NCBI RefSeq assembly: GCF_000426845.1
Contig: NZ_AUGD01000014.1
Span: forward strand, 124,001-188,000
DNA: 64,000 nucleotides
Direction: 5' to 3'
From: Bradyrhizobium sp. in8p8
Lineage (GTDB): Bacteria > Pseudomonadota > Alphaproteobacteria > Rhizobiales > Xanthobacteraceae
The position numbers were made by a program, and so were the translations under genes. Below the pieces are notes generated by a model, which was not told the origin of the DNA, made no database searches, and saw only the letters and a program-made list of their open reading frames with translations. Shown one piece after another: positions 50,492 to 59,151 of this stretch (positions are counted from its first letter, which is position 1; every line of letters starts with the position of its first letter).

Positions 50492-51280
50492 TCAGACGGT
50501 CCGAACCGTGCCGCCGTCTATGACGAACTCGGCGCCGTGGATCGCTGCGGCGCGATCGGAGGCCAGGTAGGCGATGAGGTCGGCGACTTCATAGGGCTCG
50601 GCCGCACGCCCGATCGGGATCCCGCCCAGACCGTCGAGCACGACTTGCCGCGCTTCCTCGATCGAGCCGCCATTGGCGGCCTGCAGACGCTTCAGCATGT
50701 CGACGGACGACTCGGTCATGATCCAGCCGGGGGAGACGGCGTTGACCCGCACGCCCTTCGGCCCCAGTTCTTTAGAGAGGGACTTGCTGTAGGTTCTGAG
50801 CGCAGCCTTGGCGGCGGCGTAGCCGGTGGTCGACTCGGGAAGAGGCAGGACTGACTGAATGGAGGTGACATGCACCACCGTGCCGGTGCCCCGTTCGATC
50901 ATCTGCGGAACAAGGAGACGATCAAGGCGGACTGTGGCCAGAAGGTTCAGGTTCAACTCGGCGAGCCAGCGATCGTCCGTCAGGGCAGCAAAGCCGCCGC
51001 CCGGCGAGGACGAGCCACCAATCACATGGGCCAGGATGTCGACGCCGCCCATATGCTCAAGCGCGGCTTTGGCCAGGATTTCCCCTCCCTCGGCCGTCGT
51101 CAGGTCCGCCTGGACGAACGCGACGCCGTCGACGGGCTCCAGGATGCCGCGGGCAGCGGTGATCACCCGAGCGCCGCCGACCAGGAAGCGGTCGACGGTG
51201 GCGCGGCCCAGACCCTTGCTGCCGCCGCTGATGAGCACGCGCTTTCCCGCGAACTCGGTCGAATCAGCCTTGATGGTCAT
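50492..51280 (-). CDS. Short-chain dehydrogenase/reductase (262 aa)
   Basis: A classical SDR. The cofactor motif GGSKGLGRA is near residues 18-26, and the catalytic Ser-Tyr-Lys triad is visible in TSIQSVLP and GYAAAKAAL (Tyr near 155). The C-terminal INGG-like end reads EFVIDGGTVRTV. It should oxidise or reduce a hydroxyl or keto group with NAD(P)(H). Its start overlaps the SnoaL-like gene (ATGA), so both are one operon facing the LysR gene at 51703. Substrate unknown. Confidence 0.9.
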   Translation of the reverse strand: MTIKADSTEFAGKRVLISGGSKGLGRATVDRFLVGGARVITAARGILEPVDGVAFVQADLTTAEGGEILAKAALEHMGGVDILAHVIGGSSSPGGGFAALTDDRWLAELNLNLLATVRLDRLLVPQMIERGTGTVVHVTSIQSVLPLPESTTGYAAAKAALRTYSKSLSKELGPKGVRVNAVSPGWIMTESSVDMLKRLQAANGGSIEEARQVVLDGLGGIPIGRAAEPYEVADLIAYLASDRAAAIHGAEFVIDGGTVRTV

Positions 51281-51606
51281 GTCGTGATCTCCAAGGCTGT
51301 GATGGCATTGTTTTCGAGGGTGAAACCATAGGTGAAGCGGATTGGGCTGCCTTTGAAGTCGCCATGGGCAAGGCCTTCGACCACGACCTGACCGTTCTCG
51401 TGGCGAACGGTATCCGGCGCAAATATCGCCTTCGCGCCGACCACCGCCTCTTCGAGCAAGGTCCGCACTTCGGCGTGGCCCTCATGACGGTGCCCGTTGT
51501 CCAAGATGACCGCATTGGCGGCGAAAGGCTTCAGCATGCCGTCCACGTCGAGCTGTGCGTTGGCTTCAACATAGTCGGCTATGGGCTTGGGTAGTTCGAT
51601 CGACAT
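51277..51606 (-). CDS. SnoaL-like (NTF2 fold) protein (109 aa)
   Basis: A single NTF2-like domain: PIADYVEANAQLDVDGMLKP, DNGHRHEGHAEVRTLLEEAV and the closing strands RFTYGFTLENNAITALEI. Such proteins are isomerases, cyclases or small-ligand binders, often with a partner SDR. It begins 96 bases from the divergent LysR start and overlaps the SDR start by four bases. The LysR gene is the likely regulator. Catalytic residues cannot be assigned by eye. Confidence 0.82.
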   Translation of the reverse strand: MSIELPKPIADYVEANAQLDVDGMLKPFAANAVILDNGHRHEGHAEVRTLLEEAVVGAKAIFAPDTVRHENGQVVVEGLAHGDFKGSPIRFTYGFTLENNAITALEITT

Positions 51607-51702
51607 CGCTCGGCTCCCTGACGTGACAAGGTTGATTTAGCGAGAGACATCACTCACGATAATCGGAGCAAACCGCCATGGGGTGTTTCGAAAAGTGGGA
51701 CA

Positions 51703-52596
51703 ATGCCGAAGCACGGCCTGATCGAATTCGATGCTGTCCTCGCCATTGCGCGGCGCGGATCGTTCCGGGCAGCGGCGCTGGAGCTTGGCCTGTCGACCAC
51801 CGCACTGAGCAACGTCATCGGGAAGCTGGAGCGCCAACTCGGCGTCCGACTGTTCAATCGGACGACGCGCAGTGTTTCCCTGACAGATGCCGGAAGGAAA
51901 TTCGTCGATCATGTCGGGCCTGCCGTAAAGACGCTTCACGATGCGATGGGGGCCGCCCGTTCGCAGCAGGAAATCCCGTCCGGAACGCTTCGGATCAATG
52001 CATTCGCAACGGGAGCGCGGGAGGTTCTTGGTCCGCTCCTGCTAGAGTTCTTGCGACGCTATCCCCACGTTCACATCGATCTCGTCACCGAGGGCCGGAT
52101 CGTCGACATCGTTGCCGAAGGGTTCGATCTCGGCCTGAGGAGCGCCGACCTGGTGCCGAGCGATATGATTGCCATTCCCGTCGGTCCTCCCCGTAGCTTT
52201 GCCGTGGTCGCATCGCCCGAATATTTCAAGGCCAACGGTAAGCCCCGCGTGCCCCCCGACCTGCTGCGCCATTCATGCCTGCGCATCCGGTTGCCGAATG
52301 GCGCGCTGCATCGCTGGCAATTCGAAAAGGAAGGTCAGCCCGTCCAGATCGACGTTCAAGGGCCTATCACGCTGGACGAAGCCAGCCTCTCGCGCATCAC
52401 GGTGCTCGACCATGTCGGCATCGGCTACTTCATGGAGTCCGATGTGCGCGAAGACATCGAGGCAGGGCGTCTCGTTCGGGTCCTGGAGGACTGGACGCCG
52501 CCACTGGCACCCCTGTGTCTCTACTATCCTAGCAGGCGCAATCCCTCGGCCGCGTTCAAGGCGTTGATCGACATGGCGCGTGGTGCTGCGAGCTGA
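51703..52596 (+). CDS. LysR-family regulator, likely of the SDR/SnoaL pair (297 aa)
   Basis: An N-terminal winged helix (residues 5-65: GSFRAAALELGLSTTALSNV, LFNRTTRSVSLTDAG) and a C-terminal inducer-binding domain (residues 92-295) with IDLVTEGRIVDIVAEGFDLG typical of the CrgA/AaeR subgroup. It is divergent from the SDR/SnoaL operon with a 96-base gap, the classic arrangement for local control. The ATG at 51703 gives a normal length. Confidence 0.9.
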   Translation: MPKHGLIEFDAVLAIARRGSFRAAALELGLSTTALSNVIGKLERQLGVRLFNRTTRSVSLTDAGRKFVDHVGPAVKTLHDAMGAARSQQEIPSGTLRINAFATGAREVLGPLLLEFLRRYPHVHIDLVTEGRIVDIVAEGFDLGLRSADLVPSDMIAIPVGPPRSFAVVASPEYFKANGKPRVPPDLLRHSCLRIRLPNGALHRWQFEKEGQPVQIDVQGPITLDEASLSRITVLDHVGIGYFMESDVREDIEAGRLVRVLEDWTPPLAPLCLYYPSRRNPSAAFKALIDMARGAAS

Positions 52597-52713
52597 CGGT
52601 CTGCCAGGTGACTGGTTCTGTCCAGGGCGCGAGTTGGCGGACGCGGTGCCAACGACCGAGCGTCGTCGAGGCAAGTCGTTTGCTATCCTCGTGCCACAGC
52701 GTGGGTACAGTGC

Positions 52714-53649
52714 TCATCTTCGTCGGGCGTGGCCCGCCGGCGATTTCTGGTTCTTTCCGCCCGGCCGATATCGCACGTGATCGATGAGGCTGCGCAGCTT
52801 CGGCGGAAGATTCCGCCGGTCCGGGAAGTAGAGGAAGAAGCCTGGGAAGAACGGGCAGTACTCCTCGAGCACGGGCACCAGCTCACCTCGTTCGATATAG
52901 GGCCGAAACGTCTCCTCCATGCCGAACGTCAGGCCGCCTCCCGCGCAGGCGGTCCGCACCATGACCCACATGTCGTTCGTCGTGATCCTCGGCTCCACCG
53001 CGACGTTGAACTCGCGCCCGGCGTCCGCAAATTCCCAGCGGTAAGGCGCGACGTGCGGCGCGGGTCGCCACCCGATGCAGCAATGCTGCGAAAGCTCGCG
53101 CGGGTGAGAGGGGACGCCGAACCGCTCCAGATAGGCCGGAGCGGCCACCACGAGCTGACGCTGATCGCCTGAGACCGGCACTGCGATCATGTCCTGCTCG
53201 ATCACTTCGCCGAGCCGAACGCCTGCGTCATAGCCCTCGGCCACGATGTCGAATTCCTCATCGGTCACGGTCACGTCGACCTGCACGCCGGGATTGGCGT
53301 GCGTGAATTCGGCCAGCAACGGGCCGCGAATGAATCGCTCGGCGATGGACGACACGGCAAGACGCAGCTGCCCGGTCGGCTGCGCGTCACGATCCCGGGC
53401 GCCATCGATCGCCTGCTCGACTTCGGCCACTGCCGGCGCCACGCGCTCGTGCAGGCGCATGCCTGCTTCGGTGAGACTGACGCTGCGGGTCGTTCGCTGC
53501 ACGAGCGCCACGCCCAGGCGGTCTTCCATGCGCCGGATGGCCTGGCTGACGGCGGAGCGCGTCACGCCGAGCCGGTCGGCGGCCCCACGGAAACTCCTGG
53601 CTTCCGCGACGGCGATGAAGACGGCAACGAGGTTCAGGTCGGTGGTCAT
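52714..53649 (-). CDS. LysR-family regulator, likely of the aldo-keto reductase (311 aa)
   Basis: A helix-turn-helix (residues 10-65: ARSFRGAADRLGVTRSAVSQ, RRMEDRLGVALVQRTTRSVS) precedes a substrate-binding domain (residues 90-300) with the YDAGVRLGEVIEQDMIAVPV pattern of the same subgroup as the protein at 51703. It is divergent from the aldo-keto reductase at 53742 with a 92-base gap. The C-terminus ends in a basic tail. The inducer is unknown. Confidence 0.9.
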   Translation of the reverse strand: MTTDLNLVAVFIAVAEARSFRGAADRLGVTRSAVSQAIRRMEDRLGVALVQRTTRSVSLTEAGMRLHERVAPAVAEVEQAIDGARDRDAQPTGQLRLAVSSIAERFIRGPLLAEFTHANPGVQVDVTVTDEEFDIVAEGYDAGVRLGEVIEQDMIAVPVSGDQRQLVVAAPAYLERFGVPSHPRELSQHCCIGWRPAPHVAPYRWEFADAGREFNVAVEPRITTNDMWVMVRTACAGGGLTFGMEETFRPYIERGELVPVLEEYCPFFPGFFLYFPDRRNLPPKLRSLIDHVRYRPGGKNQKSPAGHARRR

Positions 53650-53741
53650 TGGTTAGTTGAGCTTACCACCCTGGTCATCATTGGCCAACTTGCCTCACCT
53701 TTCGCCGGAAACTACGTCTCCGCCATACGATGGAGGCACTG

Positions 53742-54803
53742 ATGACGTCACTCGACCAATACCGCCTGCTGGGTCGCTCCGGCTTGCGCGTCTCTCCCCT
53801 CGCGCTTGGCACGATGACCTTCGGGACCGAGTGGGGATGGGGAGCCGACGCCGGCGAGGCCCGCCGGATATTCGACCTGTATGTCGAGCGCGGCGGCAAT
53901 TTCATCGACACCTCGGTGAACTACACCAACGGTGCTTCCGAGCGCTTGGTGGGCCAGTTCGCCCGCGACAAGCGCGACCGCCTCGTGCTTGCGACCAAGT
54001 TCACCATGGCCCGCGACCCCGGCAACCCGAATTCCGGCGGCAACCACCGGCTCAACATGGTTCGTTCGGTGGAGCAGAGCCTGCGGCAGCTCGACACCGA
54101 TCGCATCGACCTGCTCTACCTCCACGCTTGGGATGCGACGACACGGCCGGATGAGGTGATGCGCGGCCTGGACGATCTCGTGCGCACCGGGAAGGTCCAG
54201 TATGTCGGCATTTGCAACACGCCGGCTTGGCGCATTTCACAGTTGCAGACGATCGCAGATCTGCGCGGCTGGTCGCCATTCGTTGCCCTGCAGATCGAAT
54301 ACAATCTGGTCGAGCGAACGGTCGAACATGAACTCATTCCGTTGGCGGCGGCCCTCGGCCTGGGCGTGCTGCCCTGGTCGCCTCTCGGCGGCGGCGTGCT
54401 CACCGGCAAGTACCCCCGGGCCGATCTCAAGGATTCCCAGGAACGGGCGGTTGGAACGACACGCGCCTCGGTGATCGCTTCATCCGGCCTTCTCAACGAG
54501 CGATCGCTGGACGCGGCCGAGACGGTGCGAGCCATCGCCTGGGAGCTCGGCGCGACATCCTCGCAGGTCGCCATCGCATGGACGCTGGCCAATCCCGCGG
54601 TCACCGCGCCGGTGATCGGGGCCCGCACGCTGGAGCAGGCGGAAGACAATTTCGGCGCGGTCGGGATATCGCTGTCGCCTGAGCAGATGGCGCGGCTCGA
54701 CCAGGCGACTGCGCCGGATCCCATCTTCCCAGGCCGCTTCCTGCGTCGCCCGATGGTCGAGCAGCTCATCTTTGGCGGCGCCACCGTCGCGCGGCGCGGC
54801 TAG
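53742..54803 (+). CDS. Aldo/keto reductase (353 aa)
   Basis: A TIM-barrel oxidoreductase. The catalytic tetrad region shows DTSVNYTNGASE (Asp and Tyr), LATKFT (Lys) and LLYLHAWD (His). The cofactor region near the C-terminus reads TAPVIGARTLEQAEDN. ATG 53742 (MTSLDQYRL) follows TGGAGG at proper spacing; an ATG at 53730 is in frame. The family reduces aldehydes or ketones with NADPH. The divergent LysR gene likely controls it. The substrate is not evident. Confidence 0.9.
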   Translation: MTSLDQYRLLGRSGLRVSPLALGTMTFGTEWGWGADAGEARRIFDLYVERGGNFIDTSVNYTNGASERLVGQFARDKRDRLVLATKFTMARDPGNPNSGGNHRLNMVRSVEQSLRQLDTDRIDLLYLHAWDATTRPDEVMRGLDDLVRTGKVQYVGICNTPAWRISQLQTIADLRGWSPFVALQIEYNLVERTVEHELIPLAAALGLGVLPWSPLGGGVLTGKYPRADLKDSQERAVGTTRASVIASSGLLNERSLDAAETVRAIAWELGATSSQVAIAWTLANPAVTAPVIGARTLEQAEDNFGAVGISLSPEQMARLDQATAPDPIFPGRFLRRPMVEQLIFGGATVARRG

Positions 54804-54892
54804 ATCCTAGAACAACAGGTCGGCGATGTCTGGCCGACCATGTGTGCATCACTTCGGGGCAGACGATTGTTGCACTGGAAAGGGAGACACCA

Positions 54893-55408
54893 ATGGCAAC
54901 CCTGCTTAATCGCGCGCTTGCGTCGTGCGTCTACGCGATCATCGTGACGGCTTCCACCCTGACGACGGCCGCACCCTGCGGCCAGGCCAAATCCGTGCCG
55001 GAGGCCAACAAGCTGATCGTCACCGATGCATTCGATCGCTGGGCGGCGGGAGGAACCACCTTCTTCAACGACCTGCTGCACGAGGACGTGGTCTGGCGCA
55101 TCAAGGGATCCGGCCCGAGCGCCGGCGAATTCCGAGGCCGCGATGTATTCCTGGATCGCGCCGTCCGCCCGTTCGCGAGCCGGTTGTCGACGCCGGTCCG
55201 CCCGACAATTGTGCGGATCTTTGCTGATGGTGACCACGTCATCGCGCATTGGGAGGGCAGCGGCGTGGCGCGCGACGGCAGGCCCTACGCGAACTCTTAT
55301 GCATGGATCCTGCTCATGCAGGACGGCAGGGCTGCTGAGGTCACGGCCTATCTCGACCTGGCACCCTATGACGACGTCCTGCGGCGCATTCCTGCGCCGG
55401 CGCAATAG
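54893..55408 (+). CDS. Exported SnoaL-like protein (171 aa)
   Basis: A signal peptide (residues 1-28) ends near TTA-AP. The mature part is one NTF2-like domain: ANKLIVTDAFDRWAAGGTTF, IVRIFADGDHVIAHWEGSGV, and EVTAYLDLAPYDDVLRRI at the end. It resembles exported ketosteroid-isomerase-like proteins. ATG 54893 follows AAGGGAG. It lies 89 bases behind the aldo-keto reductase and might be co-transcribed. No catalytic Asp pair is certain. A palindromic repeat follows. Confidence 0.83.
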   Translation: MATLLNRALASCVYAIIVTASTLTTAAPCGQAKSVPEANKLIVTDAFDRWAAGGTTFFNDLLHEDVVWRIKGSGPSAGEFRGRDVFLDRAVRPFASRLSTPVRPTIVRIFADGDHVIAHWEGSGVARDGRPYANSYAWILLMQDGRAAEVTAYLDLAPYDDVLRRIPAPAQ

Positions 55409-55460
55409 GCCGGCTGCGAGGAGCAGGATCATCGCAAACGGGAGTGATGTCGCTTCTGGC

Positions 55461-55594
55461 CATCCTTCGAGACGCCGCCTTTGGCGGACCCTGAAGGATG
55501 AGGACCGAGCGCGTGGCGCCGGTTTCAGCGGGCTCCGATGCCGCTTAGCCTCATCCTGAGGAGACAGCGAAGCTGTCGTCTCGCAGGACGAGGC
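55461..55594. repeat. Pair of dispersed palindromic repeats
   Basis: Two elements of 43-46 bases face each other. The first begins CATCCTTCGAGACGCC and ends CTGAAGGATGAGG (55461-55503). The second begins CCTCATCCTGAGGAG and ends GTCTCGCAGGACGAGG (55549-55594). Each folds on itself and they are related. I recall such sequences as highly repeated in Bradyrhizobium intergenic DNA. They may end transcription between the SnoaL-like and DUF2157 genes. Confidence 0.65.
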
Positions 55595-55735
55595 GCGCGC
55601 TCGGCTCGCGCAAAGAGCCATATGCGATAGCCCTGCTGCGAGGAAGAGGTTGAACCCACCGCCTGTACGATCCGACCTAGCAAGGTCCCGCCATCCGGCG
55701 GGAGCCAGGTGATCCCAGGACCATATTCGAGCACG

Positions 55736-57007
55736 ATGTTCGACAAAACCTACCGGCAGCGCCTCGAAGCCGATCTGGCGCGATGGGAGGCCGACGGCGT
55801 GCTTGCGCCGGCGGCGGCCGCCTCGATCCGCAACGCGCTGCCGCCGCTTCCGGCCGGCATCAACATCGCAATGGTCGTCGCCATCGTCGGCGGCCTGTTG
55901 ATCGCGGCCGCATTCCTCGCCTTCGTGGCGGCGCACTGGACCGAGATCGCGCGGCTGATGCGGTTCGCGATCCTGCTGGCCGGCATGGTCGTCACCGGCG
56001 TTCTCGGGGCCTGGTTCGCCACCACCGGCCGCAACGTTCTCGCCGATCTCTGCGCCAGCATCGGGGCGATCATCTTCGGTGCGGGCATCGCCCTGGTCGG
56101 CCAGATGTATCATCTCGGCGAGGATTTTGCCGGCGGCATGCTGCTGTGGTCCGTCGGCGCGTTTGCCGCCGCAGTGCTGACCGGCTCGCGCGGGGCGCTC
56201 GCGGTCGGTCTCGTGTCCGCCGGCATCTGGACCTGCATGCGGACCTACGACGCTCCCGACGTCCTGCATCTTCCGTTCGTGGCGGTCTGGCTGATCGCCG
56301 CCGGCCTCGCCTTCGCCTGGAATTCGCGCGTCGCGGCTCACCTCGTCGCGCTCGCGCTGCTGCCGTGGTGGATCGCGACGTCGCTCCGCTTCGAATTCGA
56401 CGGCGCCCAGCCGTCCTTCCTGCTCGCGAACGGCGCGGCCCTGTTGTTCGGCGCCGGGCTTGCGATCGCCGCCGCGCCGTCGCCAAGGGCGCTTCGCCTC
56501 GGCAGCGTGCTGTCGATCTACGGTGCGTTTGCGCTGGCCGGCGTTGCCGCCCTCGAGGTGACGACGGTCGACGACCTCGTCCGTCTCCGCACCGCGACGG
56601 CGCCGGCCCAGCCGCTGTGGGCGATCCTGTGCGGGGCTGCGGGTGTGATGCTTGCCCTTGTGTCCGCCGCGCTCACCAGGCGCACGGGCGAAGTGCTGGC
56701 GGCATGCGCGATCGCCCTCGTGCTGGTCGCCGCGCCGCTGTGGCCGGCAGAAGCCGCCGGCGAGCCCTGGTTTGCTTATGCGGCGCTGCTCTGCGCCATG
56801 CTGTGCCTCGTCGTCTCCGGCATGCTCGACGAGGTGCGTCCGCGCCTGATTGCCGGCTGGCTCGGGATCGCCGCAATCATCGCCGGCATCACCTGGGCCG
56901 TGAAGGGCTCGCTGCTGCGCCGCTCGGCCTTCCTTGCGGCGGCCGGTGTCGTCGCCGTCGTGTTCGCGACCGCCCTGGGCCGCGCGCTGCCGAGGACCGA
57001 ACCATGA
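55736..57007 (+). CDS. DUF2157 membrane protein (423 aa)
   Basis: A soluble N-terminus of about 45 residues (YRQRLEADLARWEADGVLAP) is followed by about twelve hydrophobic segments to the end. The N-terminal domain plus a multi-helix region is the DUF2157 layout. The family is unnamed but is often found with GDYXXLXY-type proteins, as here. ATG 55736 is the start; it overlaps the next gene at its end (ATGA). Likely a two-protein membrane complex of unknown role. Confidence 0.85.
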   Translation: MFDKTYRQRLEADLARWEADGVLAPAAAASIRNALPPLPAGINIAMVVAIVGGLLIAAAFLAFVAAHWTEIARLMRFAILLAGMVVTGVLGAWFATTGRNVLADLCASIGAIIFGAGIALVGQMYHLGEDFAGGMLLWSVGAFAAAVLTGSRGALAVGLVSAGIWTCMRTYDAPDVLHLPFVAVWLIAAGLAFAWNSRVAAHLVALALLPWWIATSLRFEFDGAQPSFLLANGAALLFGAGLAIAAAPSPRALRLGSVLSIYGAFALAGVAALEVTTVDDLVRLRTATAPAQPLWAILCGAAGVMLALVSAALTRRTGEVLAACAIALVLVAAPLWPAEAAGEPWFAYAALLCAMLCLVVSGMLDEVRPRLIAGWLGIAAIIAGITWAVKGSLLRRSAFLAAAGVVAVVFATALGRALPRTEP

Positions 57008-57618
57008 CCGGGCTGCTCGCGTCCGTCACAAAGCTCGGGCAGCGCGTTCCCAAGGCCGTGCTGTTCGGCGCCGCCGTCCTGCTGCAATGCCTGCTGCTGG
57101 TCCTGATGGTCGCCGACCGCATGCAGATCCTGCGCGAGGGCGTCGAGGTGACCTTGCAGACGCAGCCGGTCGATCCCCGCGATCTCCTGCGCGGCGATTA
57201 TGTCGTGCTCCGCTACGACATCTCGCAAGTGCCGGCCGGCGCGCTCAAAGGCCAGCCGGCCGACGCGCGCCATCCTGTCGTGTTCGTCAAGCTGGCGCCC
57301 AGGGCCGACGGCGTCTATCAGGCGGTCTCCGTGCATGCCGGGCCCGTTCCGGTCACGGCACCCGAAGTGCTGATCCGCGGACGCGTTGGCAATTACGGCG
57401 GGTCCTGCGGCTCGGGCCGGCGCACCTTCTGCGACAACCTGCCGATCAAATATGGTCTGGAAAGCTACTTCGTCCCCGAAGGCGAGGGCCTGAAGCTCGA
57501 GCAGGCCCGCAACCAGCAGAAGCTCCGCATCGTCGCCGCCGTGCTGCCCTCGGGCCGCGCCGCGATCAAGCGGCTGCTGCTCGACGGCGAGCCGGTGTAC
57601 GAGGAGCCGTTGTATTAG
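57004..57618 (+). CDS. GDYXXLXY-type membrane-anchored protein (204 aa)
   Basis: One membrane segment (residues 17-37) is followed by an exported domain with the family signature GDYVVLRY (near residue 65). The exported part has four cysteines in total (RGRVGNYGGSCGSGRRTFCD and the rest), which could form a disulfide. The gene overlaps the DUF2157 stop and the pair is conserved by co-occurrence in other bacteria. The function is unknown. It converges with the MocR gene. Confidence 0.85.
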   Translation: MTGLLASVTKLGQRVPKAVLFGAAVLLQCLLLVLMVADRMQILREGVEVTLQTQPVDPRDLLRGDYVVLRYDISQVPAGALKGQPADARHPVVFVKLAPRADGVYQAVSVHAGPVPVTAPEVLIRGRVGNYGGSCGSGRRTFCDNLPIKYGLESYFVPEGEGLKLEQARNQQKLRIVAAVLPSGRAAIKRLLLDGEPVYEEPLY

Positions 57619-57625
57619 GGGCCGG

Positions 57626-59026
57626 TCATTCTGCCGCCGACGTCAGCGCCCGCCGCAGGGCCTCCCACACCCGGGGATCATTCATCTGAGCCACGTTGAA
57701 GCGCATGAAGTGCGACGCCGTCTGCGACACGCTGAACACGTTGCCCGGCGCGAGCACGACGTTCTCCTCCAGCGCGGCGCGCGCCACGGCGGTGGCGTCC
57801 ACACCATCGACGAGGCGGCACCACAGGAAGAAGCCGCCGCGCGGCATCAGCCAGGGCTCGATGCCGAGCGCTTGAAGTTTTCGCGCGACGTCGCGGCGCG
57901 AGCGCGTGAGCCTCTGCCTGAGCTCGTCCATGTGCTTGCGATAGCTGCCGCCGGCCAGGACCTTCGCGATGATCTCGGCCGCGACCGGGCTCGGCCCGCC
58001 AAAGCTGGTTGCGACCTGGAGATCGACGAGGTGCTCGATCCAGTCGGCCCGACCCGCGATGTAGCCGCAGCGCACCGACGCCGACAGCGTCTTGGAGAAG
58101 CTGCCGATGCGGACCACGCGGTTCAATCCGTCGAGCGCGGCAAGGCGCGGCGAGCGCTCCGGCTCGAAGTCGCCAAAGATGTCGTCCTCGATGATGGTGA
58201 GGTCGTGCGCGGCGGCGGCCGTGAGGATCCGGTGCGCGGTCTGGAGCGACAGCGTCGCGCCGGTGGGGTTGTGCAGTGCTGAATTGGTGATGTAGAGCCG
58301 CGGCCGCTCGCTGCCCAGCATCTGCTCGAAGCGCGCGACGTCCGGGCCCGACGGCGTGGTGGGAACGCCGACGACCTTCGCCTGATGGGCCCGCAGCAGA
58401 GCACGGAAATTGAAGTAGCAGGGATCATCGACTACGACCGTGTCGCCGGGGCGAAGCAGGAAGCGGCAGACGAGGTCGGTTGCCTGCGTCCCCGAGCCCG
58501 TCAGCACGAGTTGGTCGAGCGACGCCTCGATCCCGTCCTCGGCGAGGTGCGTGAGCAGCCGCCGCCGCAGCGCCAGTGCGCCGCGCGTGCTGCCGTGGTC
58601 GGTCAAGAGAACCGCATCGGTCCGGGATAGCGCTCGGATCGCGCGCCGCAAGCCAGCCTCAGGCATCCAGTCTGCCGGCAGCCATCCGCAACCGGGCTTG
58701 AGCACGGCCGCATCGGCATCGAGCGATTGTCGCGAGACCCAGAACGGATCGACCTCGCGGTCGCGCCGGGGCTCGACTTCGGCCAGGGTCAGCGGCGGCG
58801 TTGACGTCGGAGCGACGTAGAACCCCGAGCCCTTGCGCGCGCGGATCAAGCCTTCGGCAGCGAGCCGGTCATAGGCCTCGACCACGGTCGAGGGCGAAAC
58901 GTCCATCGTTGCGGCAAGGCTGCGGATCGAGGGCAGGCGGTCGCCGGCAACGAGCGCGCGGCTTGCGACCTTGGCGCGGACCGCGCTCATTACGTCAGCG
59001 GTCCGCGTGCCGTGGCGGCCTTGCAT
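57626..59026 (-). CDS. MocR-family regulator: GntR HTH plus aminotransferase domain (466 aa)
   Basis: The N-terminal GntR-type helix-turn-helix (residues 10-75: LPSIRSLAATMDVSPSTVVE, RARKGSGFYVA) is joined to an aminotransferase fold with the PLP lysine in FSKTLSASVR (near residue 290). The family uses PLP as a coregulator. The start is ATG 59026; the frame goes on to 59110 in the operator. It is divergent from the EamA transporter, with operator-like repeats between them. Confidence 0.9.
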   Translation of the reverse strand: MQGRHGTRTADVMSAVRAKVASRALVAGDRLPSIRSLAATMDVSPSTVVEAYDRLAAEGLIRARKGSGFYVAPTSTPPLTLAEVEPRRDREVDPFWVSRQSLDADAAVLKPGCGWLPADWMPEAGLRRAIRALSRTDAVLLTDHGSTRGALALRRRLLTHLAEDGIEASLDQLVLTGSGTQATDLVCRFLLRPGDTVVVDDPCYFNFRALLRAHQAKVVGVPTTPSGPDVARFEQMLGSERPRLYITNSALHNPTGATLSLQTAHRILTAAAAHDLTIIEDDIFGDFEPERSPRLAALDGLNRVVRIGSFSKTLSASVRCGYIAGRADWIEHLVDLQVATSFGGPSPVAAEIIAKVLAGGSYRKHMDELRQRLTRSRRDVARKLQALGIEPWLMPRGGFFLWCRLVDGVDATAVARAALEENVVLAPGNVFSVSQTASHFMRFNVAQMNDPRVWEALRRALTSAAE

Positions 59027-59047
59027 GCGTGTGTCGGTACCCAAAGT

Positions 59048-59090
59048 GTATGGCCTTCCATACCAATACAGTTTGGCCCGATTGTATTGG
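59048..59090. promoter_or_regulatory. Operator repeats between MocR and EamA genes
   Basis: Two inverted repeats lie side by side: GTATGGCCTTCCATAC (59048-59063) and CCAATACA (59063-59070) with TGTATTGG (59083-59090). ATACCA at 59060-59065 matches the short motif known for MocR/GabR-type regulators. A likely site for the divergent MocR protein. Confidence 0.6.
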
Positions 59091-59151
59091 ATTGTCGCTG
59101 GCCGTGCCATGCTCGAAGGGGATAGAAGGCCGAGTCAGGGAAACGAGCGAC

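Noticed and set aside
54800..56341. A 513-codon frame antisense to the exported SnoaL-like and DUF2157 genes
   Set aside because: It spans two well-supported genes and an intergenic repeat, and has no domain.
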